DNA of 32,597 bases from Oscillospiraceae bacterium (GTDB lineage: Bacteria > Bacillota > Clostridia > Oscillospirales > Ruminococcaceae), in NCBI GenBank assembly GCA_017533485.1, contig JAFXIC010000049.1:1-32597 (forward strand), given 5' to 3'. How positions within the stretch are numbered: position 1 is the stretch's first letter; each line of letters starts with the position of its first letter. Positions 6,834-14,982 of the stretch are shown here, piece by piece. Under the pieces are notes generated by a model, which searched no databases, was not told the origin of the DNA, and worked only from the letters and a program-made list of their open reading frames with translations. Both the position numbers and the translations under genes were made by a program.

Positions 6834-7715
6834 TCATTTCGTAGAGGGCGTATTGGAAAATACGTCCGCAATATCATTGATTGCAATAAACGCTTTTTTA
6901 TCGAGCGCGTGGACGATATCACGCATCATAGAGACCTGAAACCGGTTGATGATAATATAAATCATCGTGCGGCTGTTTCCGGAATAATAGCCTCTGACCT
7001 CCGAAACCGTAATGCCCGTTCCGAACGCACGCGAAAGCTCCTCACAAATTACATTCGGATTTTCGGTAATAATCGTTGCGGCTTTTACTTTATTCAAGCC
7101 CTCGACAATGAAATCAATCGTCTTGGACGCCGCCGCATAGGTCACAATCGAATACAGCGGCAGAATCCAGCTGTTCGACGCGATTCCGCAGATAATATAC
7201 AGAATGACGTTATAGATCATCACGAATGTACCGACGCTGATGCCGATCCGCTTTGCGAACAGGACCGAGAGCACCTCAATCCCGTCAATCGCACCGCCAA
7301 ACCGAATGGTCAGACCGCTTCCGATTCCGGAGATGATACCGCCGAAGATCGCGCATAGAAACAAATCCTGTTTCGCAAGCGGCGAGGCGAACGACACATC
7401 CACCGGCAGAACATCCGTAATCAGATATGCCGCAGCCGAATAGGTGACAACCGCAATCGCAGAATAGATCGTAAACTTTCTGCCCTGACGCCTGAGCCCC
7501 AGAATAAACAGCGGAATATTCAGTATAATCAGAAAAACCGAAAGCGATACCTTCCCCTCCGTCAGCTCTCCGAGCAGCATCGAAGTACCCGAAATGCCGC
7601 TGTCATACAGCGAAACAGGAGCCAAAAACATCGTTACACCAATGGCGTTGATGATGCCGGCGACGAGTATCAGCAAAACATTGATGATGTGCATCCGCTC
7701 AAACATCCGCTTCAT
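6834..7715 (-). CDS. YitT-family membrane protein (DUF161 + DUF2179)
   Basis: A 293-residue integral membrane protein. The first 200 residues carry about five to six hydrophobic helices (for example INVLLILVAGIINAIGVTMFL, VFLIILNIPLFILGL and a glycine-rich GGIISGIGSGLTIRFGG segment typical of the family). The last 80 residues form a cytoplasmic DUF2179 domain (AATIITENPNVICEELSRAFGTGITVSEVRGYYSG). Length and domain order are normal for YitT proteins, whose transport role, if any, is not established. The start follows AAGGAG at about 12 bases and is served by the promoter at 7778-7806. The gene stands alone. Confidence 0.9.
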   Translation of the reverse strand: MKRMFERMHIINVLLILVAGIINAIGVTMFLAPVSLYDSGISGTSMLLGELTEGKVSLSVFLIILNIPLFILGLRRQGRKFTIYSAIAVVTYSAAAYLITDVLPVDVSFASPLAKQDLFLCAIFGGIISGIGSGLTIRFGGAIDGIEVLSVLFAKRIGISVGTFVMIYNVILYIICGIASNSWILPLYSIVTYAAASKTIDFIVEGLNKVKAATIITENPNVICEELSRAFGTGITVSEVRGYYSGNSRTMIYIIINRFQVSMMRDIVHALDKKAFIAINDIADVFSNTPSTK

Positions 7716-7777
7716 CGTATTTCAACACTCCTTTTTTCTGAGCTCCCGCATAAAAATCTTATGCAGATTCTATTTGA

Positions 7778-7806
7778 ATGATACCATCCGAAGCCGAAAA
7801 AGTCAA
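7778..7806 (-). promoter_or_regulatory. SigA-type promoter of the YitT-family gene
   Basis: On the minus strand TTGACT, a 17-base spacer and TATCAT. A small hairpin (GCATAA/TTATGC, 7748-7764) lies in the untranslated leader. Confidence 0.75.
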
Positions 7807-7839
7807 GGGCTTTCAAAACGTATAAAATCCGCAAAATCC

Positions 7840-7868
7840 TTGACAAAGAAAGTCGGATTTGCTATAAT
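7840..7868 (+). promoter_or_regulatory. Consensus SigA promoter of the eight-gene glycan ABC operon
   Basis: TTGACA (7840-7845), a 17-base spacer and TATAAT (7863-7868) match consensus fully. The leader to the first start codon is about 110 bases. No clear operator dyad is visible around it, and no regulator gene is adjacent. Confidence 0.88.
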
Positions 7869-7983
7869 GAAATAGTATGGAGTATTATGACTTATATCGC
7901 TTTTGATGTTGAAAAAGCACGAAAATACGTACTATATTCAAATATCCGGAGCATACGGAATCGGCAAGGAAGGTGGGAATCGG

Positions 7984-10932
7984 ATGAAACAGAATATATT
8001 CTGCCGTATGGCAGCGGCACTGCTCGCAGGCTTTCTTTCGGTACAGCCGTCTGCTGCACTTTCCTGCACGGCATCGAACCTCCCAAAAACGGCGGATGCT
8101 TCCGTCTTATCCGCAGCCCCGTCTGCGGAGACTGACGAACCAGATTACTATACGCTGAAATTCGATCGCCGGATCAGTTACAGCGATTACTATGACAAGT
8201 ATGCAGACGCCCCGACACCCGATACCGAGCTGATGCTCTATGGTACACAGTACACTGCCGCAGAACACGGCACATTTTCAGTCGGTACAGTCGGTGAAAA
8301 TGCGGATGCACGCGAAAATATCCTGATCTGGAACAGTCCGCAGGGAGAGCTCTCCTATACGCTGGCGGTCGAAAAAGCCGGTGTGTACTGTGCCGAATTC
8401 TCCTATTACGCGCTGAAATCCCCCTCCAATTCAATAGAATTCGAGCTGCTGATTGACGGTACGCTGCCGTTCGAATCCGCGGCACGTATCTCTCTCAATA
8501 AGATTTTTGTCAACAAAACCGAAATCAAAACCGATGCGCGCGGCAATCAGATCCGCCCTTCACAAATCGAACAGCCTGCATGGCAGACCGCATTCCTGTA
8601 TGACGCGGACGGCTTATTCAATACGCCGCTTCGCTTCTATCTCTCTGCCGGCACCCATACCATCACCCTCAGAGGCGTCAAAGCCAATCTCGGCATCGAA
8701 TCCATCCGCTTCTGTCAGCCGGAACAGCCGCCTGTGCATCAGCCCCCGTCAGAACAGCAGCTTGCACAGACACCTTCCACCCGTTACCGGCTGGAGGGAG
8801 AAGCTGCCGTATACAAATCTGCTCCCACGCTCTGTCCTGCTTACGACAATAACAGCTACCTGATATCACCTTCCGATCCGGTGAAAATGGTCTATAATAC
8901 CATTGGCGGCGAAAACTGGAACCATGCCGGTCAGACCATCACATGGGAAATCCCCGAAGACGCACTCTCCCGCGACGGCTACTACCGCCTCGGCATCAAG
9001 GCGCGTCAGAATGTCATGCGCGGCTTCTATTCCAACCGCCGCATCTATATTGACGGGGAAGTGGCGGACGACGCCTTCTCACAGGTCAGATTCTATTATG
9101 ATACCGACTGGAACCTCACTGTTCCTTCCGCACCGGACGGTGACAGTGCATTCTTCTTCCTCTCCGCCGGTCAGAAGCATACCATCACCCTCGAAGCCAT
9201 TCCAGGCGAAATCGGAGAATCTATGCGCTATCTCGAATCCGTTGTCTCTGACCTCAATACCTGTTATCAGCAGATTCTGATGATTACGGGGCCGAATCCC
9301 GATCCGTACAATGATTATTATGTACAGGAGAGTGTTCCGACACTCCTCACGGATTTCAAACGGCTTTCGGATGCGCTGAAAGCCGCACAAAACGGCATCG
9401 AAACACTCTCCGGCACACTCGGCTCCGAGGCTGCCGCACTCCAGAGAATGTATGTGATTCTCGATAAATGTCTCGAAAAGCCAAGCCGTATCCCGAGCTA
9501 TGTCACACAGATGAAGGACAATATCTCCACAATCTCCACGTTTATCTGTGACTACCGCAATCAGCCGCTTGAAATTGATTATCTGGAGCTGACGTCCGCC
9601 GACACGGAGTTCTCCCCGCTCAAGGAAAACTTCTTCCGCCAGCTTGCATTCCGCTGGAAGGCATTTTTCGGCTCGTTCGGCGAAGAATATACCACGCTCT
9701 CCGATCTGGATACAGAAGATGAAGATGTCATCGAAGTCTGGGTCAATCTCGGCAGAGATCAGGCGCTCGTTGTCAAGGAACTCGTGGAGAACGATTTCGC
9801 ACAGCAATATCCCGATATCCCGATTGCAGTCAATCTGGTCGTAGGCGGCGTGGTCGAAGCAACCCTTGCGGATGAGGGGCCGGATGTCGCACTCTTCCTC
9901 GGCGGCGAATTCCCGATCAATCTTGCCTGCCGCGATCTTCTCGTTGATCTCAGCCGCTATGATGACATCGAAGATACCCTCGCACCCTTCCATCCCGAAG
10001 CTGCCGTACCCTATACCTATAACGGGAATATATACGGAATTCCCCTGACCCAGAGCTGGACGATGCTCTTTTACCGCACCGACATCCTCTCGGATCTTGG
10101 ATTTGAAGCCCTGCCGCGCACATGGCAGGATCTGGTCAATATGCTTCCTGCGCTCCAGCGCAGACATCTCGGCGTCGGACTGGTGCTCCCGAATACGAAT
10201 GTCGCACCGTCCACCGAAGCCGGCCATACCTTTGCAGCGCTGATGCTGCAGTCAGGACTGAATTACTATGACCCGCGCCAGACAAAAACGATGTTCGATA
10301 CCGTCACCGCTGTCCAATGCTTTGAACAATGGACAGACTTCTATACCGATTATAAATTCGCACAGACCTATGACCCGTACAGCTATTTCCGCACCGGTCA
10401 GTACCCGATGGTCATCGCCAATTACAGCTTCGCCAATCAGCTGACGGTTGCGGCACCCGAAATCCGCGGACTCTGGGATTTCACGGTGATGCCCGGAACA
10501 GTAAGACCCGACGGTACCTTCAGCCATGCCTCCAATTCTTCGGGCACCGGTGCTGTCATCTTCCGCCAGGTCGAACACCCCGATGACGCATGGACATTCG
10601 TAAAATGGTTCTGCTCCACGGAGGTACAGGCGGAATACGGTGCCAATATCGAGGGGCTGCTCGGTCAGATGGGACGCTATGAGGCGGCAAATTTCGAAGC
10701 ACTCTCAAAGCTGAACTGGTCCGCGAAAGAACTCGATGTCCTGAAAGCGCAATGGGAATCGCTCGAAGAAATCCCGATTCTCCCCGCTTCCTATGCCGTA
10801 ACCCGCAATATTATGAACGCATTCCGCGAAACAGTCAACGACAATGAAAATCCGCGCGATACCCTGATGTACTATAACAGCGATATGAATGACGAGATCC
10901 GGCGAAAGCGTGAAAACCTCGGTCTCGAATAA
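7984..10932 (+). CDS. Very large extracellular sugar-binding protein with two N-terminal carbohydrate-binding-like modules
   Basis: A 982-residue exported protein, more than twice the usual 400-450 residues of a family 1 solute-binding protein. Residues 1-35 look like a signal peptide; ALSC at the end is a poor lipobox, so lipid anchoring is uncertain. Two successive beta-rich modules follow (about 90-240 and 265-405); both end in the same pattern, FYLSAGTHTITLRG and FFLSAGQKHTITLEA, and resemble CBM35/CBM6-like jelly rolls. A helical linker (about 430-570) precedes the solute-binding domain (about 575-930), with GPDVALFLGGEFPINLACRDLLVDLS, PYTYNGNIYGIPLTQSWTMLFYRTD and a C-terminal PDDAWTFVKWF motif. 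ATG 7984 follows AAGGAAGG. First gene of the operon; it is the only binding protein for two permease pairs. Confidence 0.88.
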   Translation: MKQNIFCRMAAALLAGFLSVQPSAALSCTASNLPKTADASVLSAAPSAETDEPDYYTLKFDRRISYSDYYDKYADAPTPDTELMLYGTQYTAAEHGTFSVGTVGENADARENILIWNSPQGELSYTLAVEKAGVYCAEFSYYALKSPSNSIEFELLIDGTLPFESAARISLNKIFVNKTEIKTDARGNQIRPSQIEQPAWQTAFLYDADGLFNTPLRFYLSAGTHTITLRGVKANLGIESIRFCQPEQPPVHQPPSEQQLAQTPSTRYRLEGEAAVYKSAPTLCPAYDNNSYLISPSDPVKMVYNTIGGENWNHAGQTITWEIPEDALSRDGYYRLGIKARQNVMRGFYSNRRIYIDGEVADDAFSQVRFYYDTDWNLTVPSAPDGDSAFFFLSAGQKHTITLEAIPGEIGESMRYLESVVSDLNTCYQQILMITGPNPDPYNDYYVQESVPTLLTDFKRLSDALKAAQNGIETLSGTLGSEAAALQRMYVILDKCLEKPSRIPSYVTQMKDNISTISTFICDYRNQPLEIDYLELTSADTEFSPLKENFFRQLAFRWKAFFGSFGEEYTTLSDLDTEDEDVIEVWVNLGRDQALVVKELVENDFAQQYPDIPIAVNLVVGGVVEATLADEGPDVALFLGGEFPINLACRDLLVDLSRYDDIEDTLAPFHPEAAVPYTYNGNIYGIPLTQSWTMLFYRTDILSDLGFEALPRTWQDLVNMLPALQRRHLGVGLVLPNTNVAPSTEAGHTFAALMLQSGLNYYDPRQTKTMFDTVTAVQCFEQWTDFYTDYKFAQTYDPYSYFRTGQYPMVIANYSFANQLTVAAPEIRGLWDFTVMPGTVRPDGTFSHASNSSGTGAVIFRQVEHPDDAWTFVKWFCSTEVQAEYGANIEGLLGQMGRYEAANFEALSKLNWSAKELDVLKAQWESLEEIPILPASYAVTRNIMNAFRETVNDNENPRDTLMYYNSDMNDEIRRKRENLGLE

Positions 10933-10957
10933 TCCCCACGGAAAGGAGGACGACTGC

Positions 10958-11896
10958 TTGGAAGCACATCAAATCGGTCTGAAATCCAAAAAAGAACGCC
11001 GCCGCCAGCTCTGGCGTCAGGTCAGACAGAATCGCGATGTCTATCTGATGATGCTGCCGTTTATGGTGCTGTTCTTCGTATTTACCGTCATCCCTGTTGT
11101 CATGTCCCTCCCCATCGGTCTGACGGATTTTGATATGGCAAAATTCCCGCCGAAATTTGTCGGGCTCAGTAACTTCTATAACCTCTTTCTCAACGACAGC
11201 ATCTTTATCCACTCGATTCGTGTCACCCTCATTTTCGCTGTCTTTACCGGCCCGATCAGCTATATCCTCAGCTTCCTTCTGGCATGGCTGATCAACGAGA
11301 TGCGGCCCGTACTCCGCGTCATCTTTACGCTGATTTTCTATGCGCCGTCCATGGCGTCGGGCGTTTATGCCGTCTGGCAGCTCATCTTCTCCGGCGACAG
11401 CTATGGCATCGCGAATTCTGCACTGATGAACCTCGGAATCACCACCTCCGCCATCCAATGGCTCACCGATTCCAACTATATTCTCCCCGTCGTCATCCTC
11501 GTCCAGCTCTGGGTCAGTATGGGTGCCGGCTTCCTTGCGATGCGCGCAGGCTTCCAGAATATCGACCGCAGTATGTATGAAGCCGGTGCGATCGAGGGCA
11601 TCCGCAATCGCTTCCAGGAACTGATTTATATCACAATCCCCTGCATGGGGCCTTCACTGATGTTTGCTGCGGTGATGCAGATCGTTTCTGCCTTTACCGC
11701 CGATATCGTCGCAAGAAACCTCGTCGGCTTCCCAAGCACGGATTATGCCGCTCATACCATCATGACGCACGCCTTCGACTACGGCTGGGTACGCTTTGAA
11801 ATGGGCTATGCTTCCGCAATCTGCATGGTGCTGTTTGTGGTGATGTATCTCTGTAACCGCCTGATTTCCAAGGTGCTCGGAAAATATATGGATTAA
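10958..11896 (+). CDS. Sugar ABC transporter permease, MalF/LplB type (pair 1)
   Basis: A 312-residue membrane protein with six predicted helices. The EAA loop that contacts the ATPase reads YEAGAIEGIRNRFQELIYITIP near residue 205-225. The start is a TTG at 10958, chosen because AAAGGAGG lies eight bases upstream; the open frame further upstream runs back into the preceding gene. N-terminal residues (KSKKERRRQLWRQ) are basic and cytoplasmic. It is 25 bases after the binding protein gene and 19 bases before its partner permease. It forms the import channel with the next gene product. No ATPase is encoded here, so a shared MsmK/UgpC-type ATPase elsewhere is inferred. Confidence 0.93.
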   Translation: MEAHQIGLKSKKERRRQLWRQVRQNRDVYLMMLPFMVLFFVFTVIPVVMSLPIGLTDFDMAKFPPKFVGLSNFYNLFLNDSIFIHSIRVTLIFAVFTGPISYILSFLLAWLINEMRPVLRVIFTLIFYAPSMASGVYAVWQLIFSGDSYGIANSALMNLGITTSAIQWLTDSNYILPVVILVQLWVSMGAGFLAMRAGFQNIDRSMYEAGAIEGIRNRFQELIYITIPCMGPSLMFAAVMQIVSAFTADIVARNLVGFPSTDYAAHTIMTHAFDYGWVRFEMGYASAICMVLFVVMYLCNRLISKVLGKYMD

Positions 11897-11915
11897 GGAG
11901 GTGCCGGAGATATCT

Positions 11916-12788
11916 ATGGATCAACAAAAAAGATTAAAAGCCTCCAACCGGCCTGCCGGACGAAAAATCGGCGGTACTGTCCTTATCTTCCTGTTTTTGC
12001 TGGTGCTCGGCGGATTTATGGTGCTTCCGATCTGGCTGATGCTCGTCAACAGCGTCAAGCCCGTCAATGAAATGTTCCTCTTTCCGCCGAAATGGTATAC
12101 GCTGAATCCGACCTTCGACCATTTCCGTGACACCTACCGCGTCCTCAGCGCGATGTGGATTCCGTTCTCCCGATATGTCTTTAACAGCATCCTCGTGACG
12201 GTCGCTGTCACCGTCGCACAATGCGTCTTTTCTTCGATGGCGGCTTTCTGTCTTGCGAAATGCAGATTCCCCGGAAGAAAATTCATCAACGGTATCATCG
12301 TGCTTTCGCTCCTCTATAACAGCAATGTCATCTATCTCATGCAGTATATGGTAATGGCGAAGCTCCACCTCATCAATACCTATGCCGCGCTGATTCTCCC
12401 GACCGTCGCCTCCACAATGGGACTCTATCTGATGCGCCAGAGCATGGCTTCCGTTCCCGATGCCATGATTGAGGCGGCTAAGGTGGATGGCGCAAGCCTT
12501 TTTGCAATCTGCTGGAGAATCGTCATCCCGAACCAGAAGCCCGCACTCATGACGATGGCAATCTTCGCGTTCCAGAGTGCCTGGAATATCACAGGCGGAA
12601 GTCTTGTGTATGACGAAGCCTATAAAACACTCCCGACCGTGATCCAGCAGGCGGCTGCCGCAGGTATCTCCCGTCAGGGTGTCACGATGGCGGCGGCAGT
12701 CATCCTCTTTTTACCGCCGGTACTGTTCTTTATCCTCGCCCAGAGTCAGGTCATGGAAACCATGGCGCATTCGGGCATCAAAGACTGA
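11916..12788 (+). CDS. Carbohydrate ABC transporter permease, MalG/YtcP type (pair 1)
   Basis: A 290-residue membrane protein with six predicted helices and the EAA loop IEAAKVDGASLFAICWRIVIP. The N-terminal motif SVKPVNEMFLFPPKWYTLNPTFDHF is typical of this group of carbohydrate permeases. A GTG at 11901 is in frame but is part of the ribosome binding site AAGGAGGTG; the ATG at 11916 is correctly spaced and is taken as the start. It should pair with the permease just upstream. Confidence 0.93.
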   Translation: MDQQKRLKASNRPAGRKIGGTVLIFLFLLVLGGFMVLPIWLMLVNSVKPVNEMFLFPPKWYTLNPTFDHFRDTYRVLSAMWIPFSRYVFNSILVTVAVTVAQCVFSSMAAFCLAKCRFPGRKFINGIIVLSLLYNSNVIYLMQYMVMAKLHLINTYAALILPTVASTMGLYLMRQSMASVPDAMIEAAKVDGASLFAICWRIVIPNQKPALMTMAIFAFQSAWNITGGSLVYDEAYKTLPTVIQQAAAAGISRQGVTMAAAVILFLPPVLFFILAQSQVMETMAHSGIKD

Positions 12789-12811
12789 TTACACAGAAAG
12801 GAGGGAACGCA

Positions 12812-14341
12812 ATGAAGCGTCCTGTTCGCGCTCTGCGGCTGGCAGTATGCGGTCTGACTGCGCTGCTGCTCTGGACAAGAATGCCGTTTTCGGTATCTGC
12901 GGATGAACCGTATGATGTCTACCACTACAACGACCTCGGCGAAGCGATTCCCTCTCAGGCTGGCTATCTTGCAGAAACCTCCGTTTCCGGAACTGACCTC
13001 GGAATTTCTGCATTCTCCGAACCCTCCGACCTGTTTAAGGACATCGACGACTGTTTCTATATCGCGGACTCCGGAAATCACCGTATCGTCAAGATCAATC
13101 CCGATTTTACGGAAGTGCTTGCCGTCTACGACAGCTTCCGCCTCCCGGATGGTACGAAAACAACCCTCAATCACCCAAAAGGCATCTATGTTTCCCCCGA
13201 TACCGGACTTCTCTATATCGCGGACTCCGATAATGCCCGCGCACTCATTGCCGAGCCCGACGGAACCGTGCGTCAGGTCATCCAAAAGCCAAGCTCGCCG
13301 GTCTATGACCAGCAGCTTACCTTCCTTCCGCAGAAAATCCTCTGTGACAACGCCGGAAACGTATATATCATCCTCGGCAATACCACGAAAGGTGCCGCAA
13401 TGTTCGATCGGGACGGCAGCTTCCTCGGCTATTACGGTGCGAACAGCGTCAAACGGACACCGGCAGTCATCGCCAACTACTTCTGGAACCGCATCTCCTC
13501 CGAAGAATCCAGAAAATACCGTGTCCGCAATACCCCGACCGCCTTCGATAATTTTGATATCGACCGTGAAAAAGGCTTTATCTTTACCTCAACCTCCTCC
13601 GGAAACAGCAATACCGATATTGTCAAAAAGGTCAATCCGGAGGGACATAATCTCTTTTCCCATCTCTCCGGATTCGTCTGGGGTGATGAATTTTCCACCT
13701 GGTACGGCGGTACCGCTTACCAGACCAAGATCATTGATATCGACATCGGGGATGACCGCTCGATCAACTGTCTCGATACCACCACCGGCAGAGTCTTTCA
13801 GTATGATGAAGAAGCAAACCTCCTCTTTATCCTCGGTACCATCGGTGATCAGGTCGGCGGCTTTACACAGGGCGGTGTTGCTGCCGTCGAAACAAAAGGC
13901 GAAAACTGTGAGCAGATCTATGTCCTCGATTCGCTCAAGGGTACGGTCACACGCTTCTCACAGACTGCCTTCGGCGCGATCGTCCACAATGCCGCATCCC
14001 TTTATCAGCAAGGAAAATATGAAGAAGCACTGGAGCCGTGGCTGGAAGTGCTGAAATACGACGGAAACTACCGCAGGGCTTATATCGGAATCTCCAGTGC
14101 CTACTATAATATGGGCAGGTATCAGGAATCCATGGAATACGCCAAAAAAGCAGATTCCTCCAGCCGCTATAACCGTGCGTTCTCAAAATACCGCGCACAG
14201 TTCCTCAAGGCACATATGACCGAAATCCTCGGTGCGGCGGCAGGACTCTGGGCAGCCGCTTTCGCGATGCGCCGCATCATCCGCAAACGAAAAGCAGGTC
14301 AGCCTGCACAGTCTGACACGCAAGGAGGTGGCTTATCATGA
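12812..14341 (+). CDS. Secreted NHL-type beta-propeller with TPR and C-terminal membrane anchor
   Basis: A 509-residue protein. Residues 1-31 are a signal peptide ending SVSA. Residues 50-385 hold NHL-like blades; two are clear, with YIADSGNHRIVKINPDF and LLYIADSDNARALIAEPDG, and a later YVLDSLKGTVTRFSQ. Residues about 390-465 form TPR-type helical pairs (LYQQGKYEEALEPWLEVLK, AYYNMGRYQESMEYAKKA). A hydrophobic segment (about 468-490) and a basic tail RRIIRKRKAG end the protein, giving an outside propeller and TPR held by one C-terminal helix. AAAGGAGGG precedes ATG 12812. It may be a scaffold or sugar-sensing part of the import machine; an enzymatic role of the lactonase kind is less likely because no catalytic set was recognised. 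Confidence 0.85.
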   Translation: MKRPVRALRLAVCGLTALLLWTRMPFSVSADEPYDVYHYNDLGEAIPSQAGYLAETSVSGTDLGISAFSEPSDLFKDIDDCFYIADSGNHRIVKINPDFTEVLAVYDSFRLPDGTKTTLNHPKGIYVSPDTGLLYIADSDNARALIAEPDGTVRQVIQKPSSPVYDQQLTFLPQKILCDNAGNVYIILGNTTKGAAMFDRDGSFLGYYGANSVKRTPAVIANYFWNRISSEESRKYRVRNTPTAFDNFDIDREKGFIFTSTSSGNSNTDIVKKVNPEGHNLFSHLSGFVWGDEFSTWYGGTAYQTKIIDIDIGDDRSINCLDTTTGRVFQYDEEANLLFILGTIGDQVGGFTQGGVAAVETKGENCEQIYVLDSLKGTVTRFSQTAFGAIVHNAASLYQQGKYEEALEPWLEVLKYDGNYRRAYIGISSAYYNMGRYQESMEYAKKADSSSRYNRAFSKYRAQFLKAHMTEILGAAAGLWAAAFAMRRIIRKRKAGQPAQSDTQGGGLS

Positions 14342-14967
14342 TGGACCTGACACAGAAGCAATGGGTCGGACACGTCATCTTCCATCCGTTCGAAGGATTT
14401 GAAGATCTGCGCTGGAAAAAAGGCGGTACGCTGAAGTATACTGCGGTCATCCTCATCGCACTCTTTTTTGCACTGATCGCCTATGACAGATGGTGCGGAT
14501 TCCAGTTCCGTCCGCTTCCGGACGCACTCTTTTCAGTCACCCCCTATCTCATGAAGAGCCTTGTATACTTCGGAACATGGTGTGTCGGAAACTGGGCGGT
14601 CTGTACACTCCTCGACGGAGAGGGCACGCTCCGGAATATCACGATTTACAGCTCCTATGCGCTGATTCCGTATATCCTCTCCACATTTGTCAATGTCGTG
14701 CTTTCCCATATTCTCATTCAGGAGGAAGCCGTCTTCTTCCATCTCGTATACTACCTCGGACTCCTCTGGTCAACCCTCCTCCTCTTTCAGGCAATCAAGG
14801 CTGTCCATCAGTATTCCTTCCCCAAAACCCTTGCGGCAATCGCCCTCACCCTCGCCGCCATGCTCATCATCCTCTTTCTGGCAGTCCTCTTTTTAAGCCT
14901 GTTCCAGAAGGTCTATGTCTTTTTCTATTCGCTCTATACCGAAATCCTCTACCGGATTCGCACATAA
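14338..14967 (+). CDS. YIP1-family membrane protein
   Basis: A 209-residue integral membrane protein with about five hydrophobic segments (for example YTAVILIALFFALIAYD, ALIPYILSTFVNVVLSHI, LAAIALTLAAMLIILFLAVLFLSLF). The N-terminal HPFEGFEDLRWKKGG motif is typical of bacterial YIP1-domain proteins. The ATG overlaps the stop of the preceding gene by four bases, with CAAGGAGGTG upstream; a second ATG follows at once, so the start is 14338 or 14341. Coupling with the NHL/TPR gene suggests the two products act together in the membrane. Molecular function is unknown. Confidence 0.82.
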   Translation: MMDLTQKQWVGHVIFHPFEGFEDLRWKKGGTLKYTAVILIALFFALIAYDRWCGFQFRPLPDALFSVTPYLMKSLVYFGTWCVGNWAVCTLLDGEGTLRNITIYSSYALIPYILSTFVNVVLSHILIQEEAVFFHLVYYLGLLWSTLLLFQAIKAVHQYSFPKTLAAIALTLAAMLIILFLAVLFLSLFQKVYVFFYSLYTEILYRIRT

Positions 14968-14982
14968 GGGGAGGTGAAGAGA

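Noticed and set aside
7869-7983. N-terminal extension of the large binding protein from 7903
   Set aside because: The extra residues do not resemble a signal peptide; ATG 7984 has a good binding site and is followed by a normal signal sequence.
9079-10227. 382-codon minus-strand open frame inside the binding protein gene
   Set aside because: It is a mirror frame of a well-supported gene and shows no family motif or binding site.
12812-14341. Gluconolactonase-type enzyme call for the NHL protein
   Set aside because: The blades fit NHL repeats and are followed by TPR and a membrane helix; no metal-binding catalytic set was recognised.
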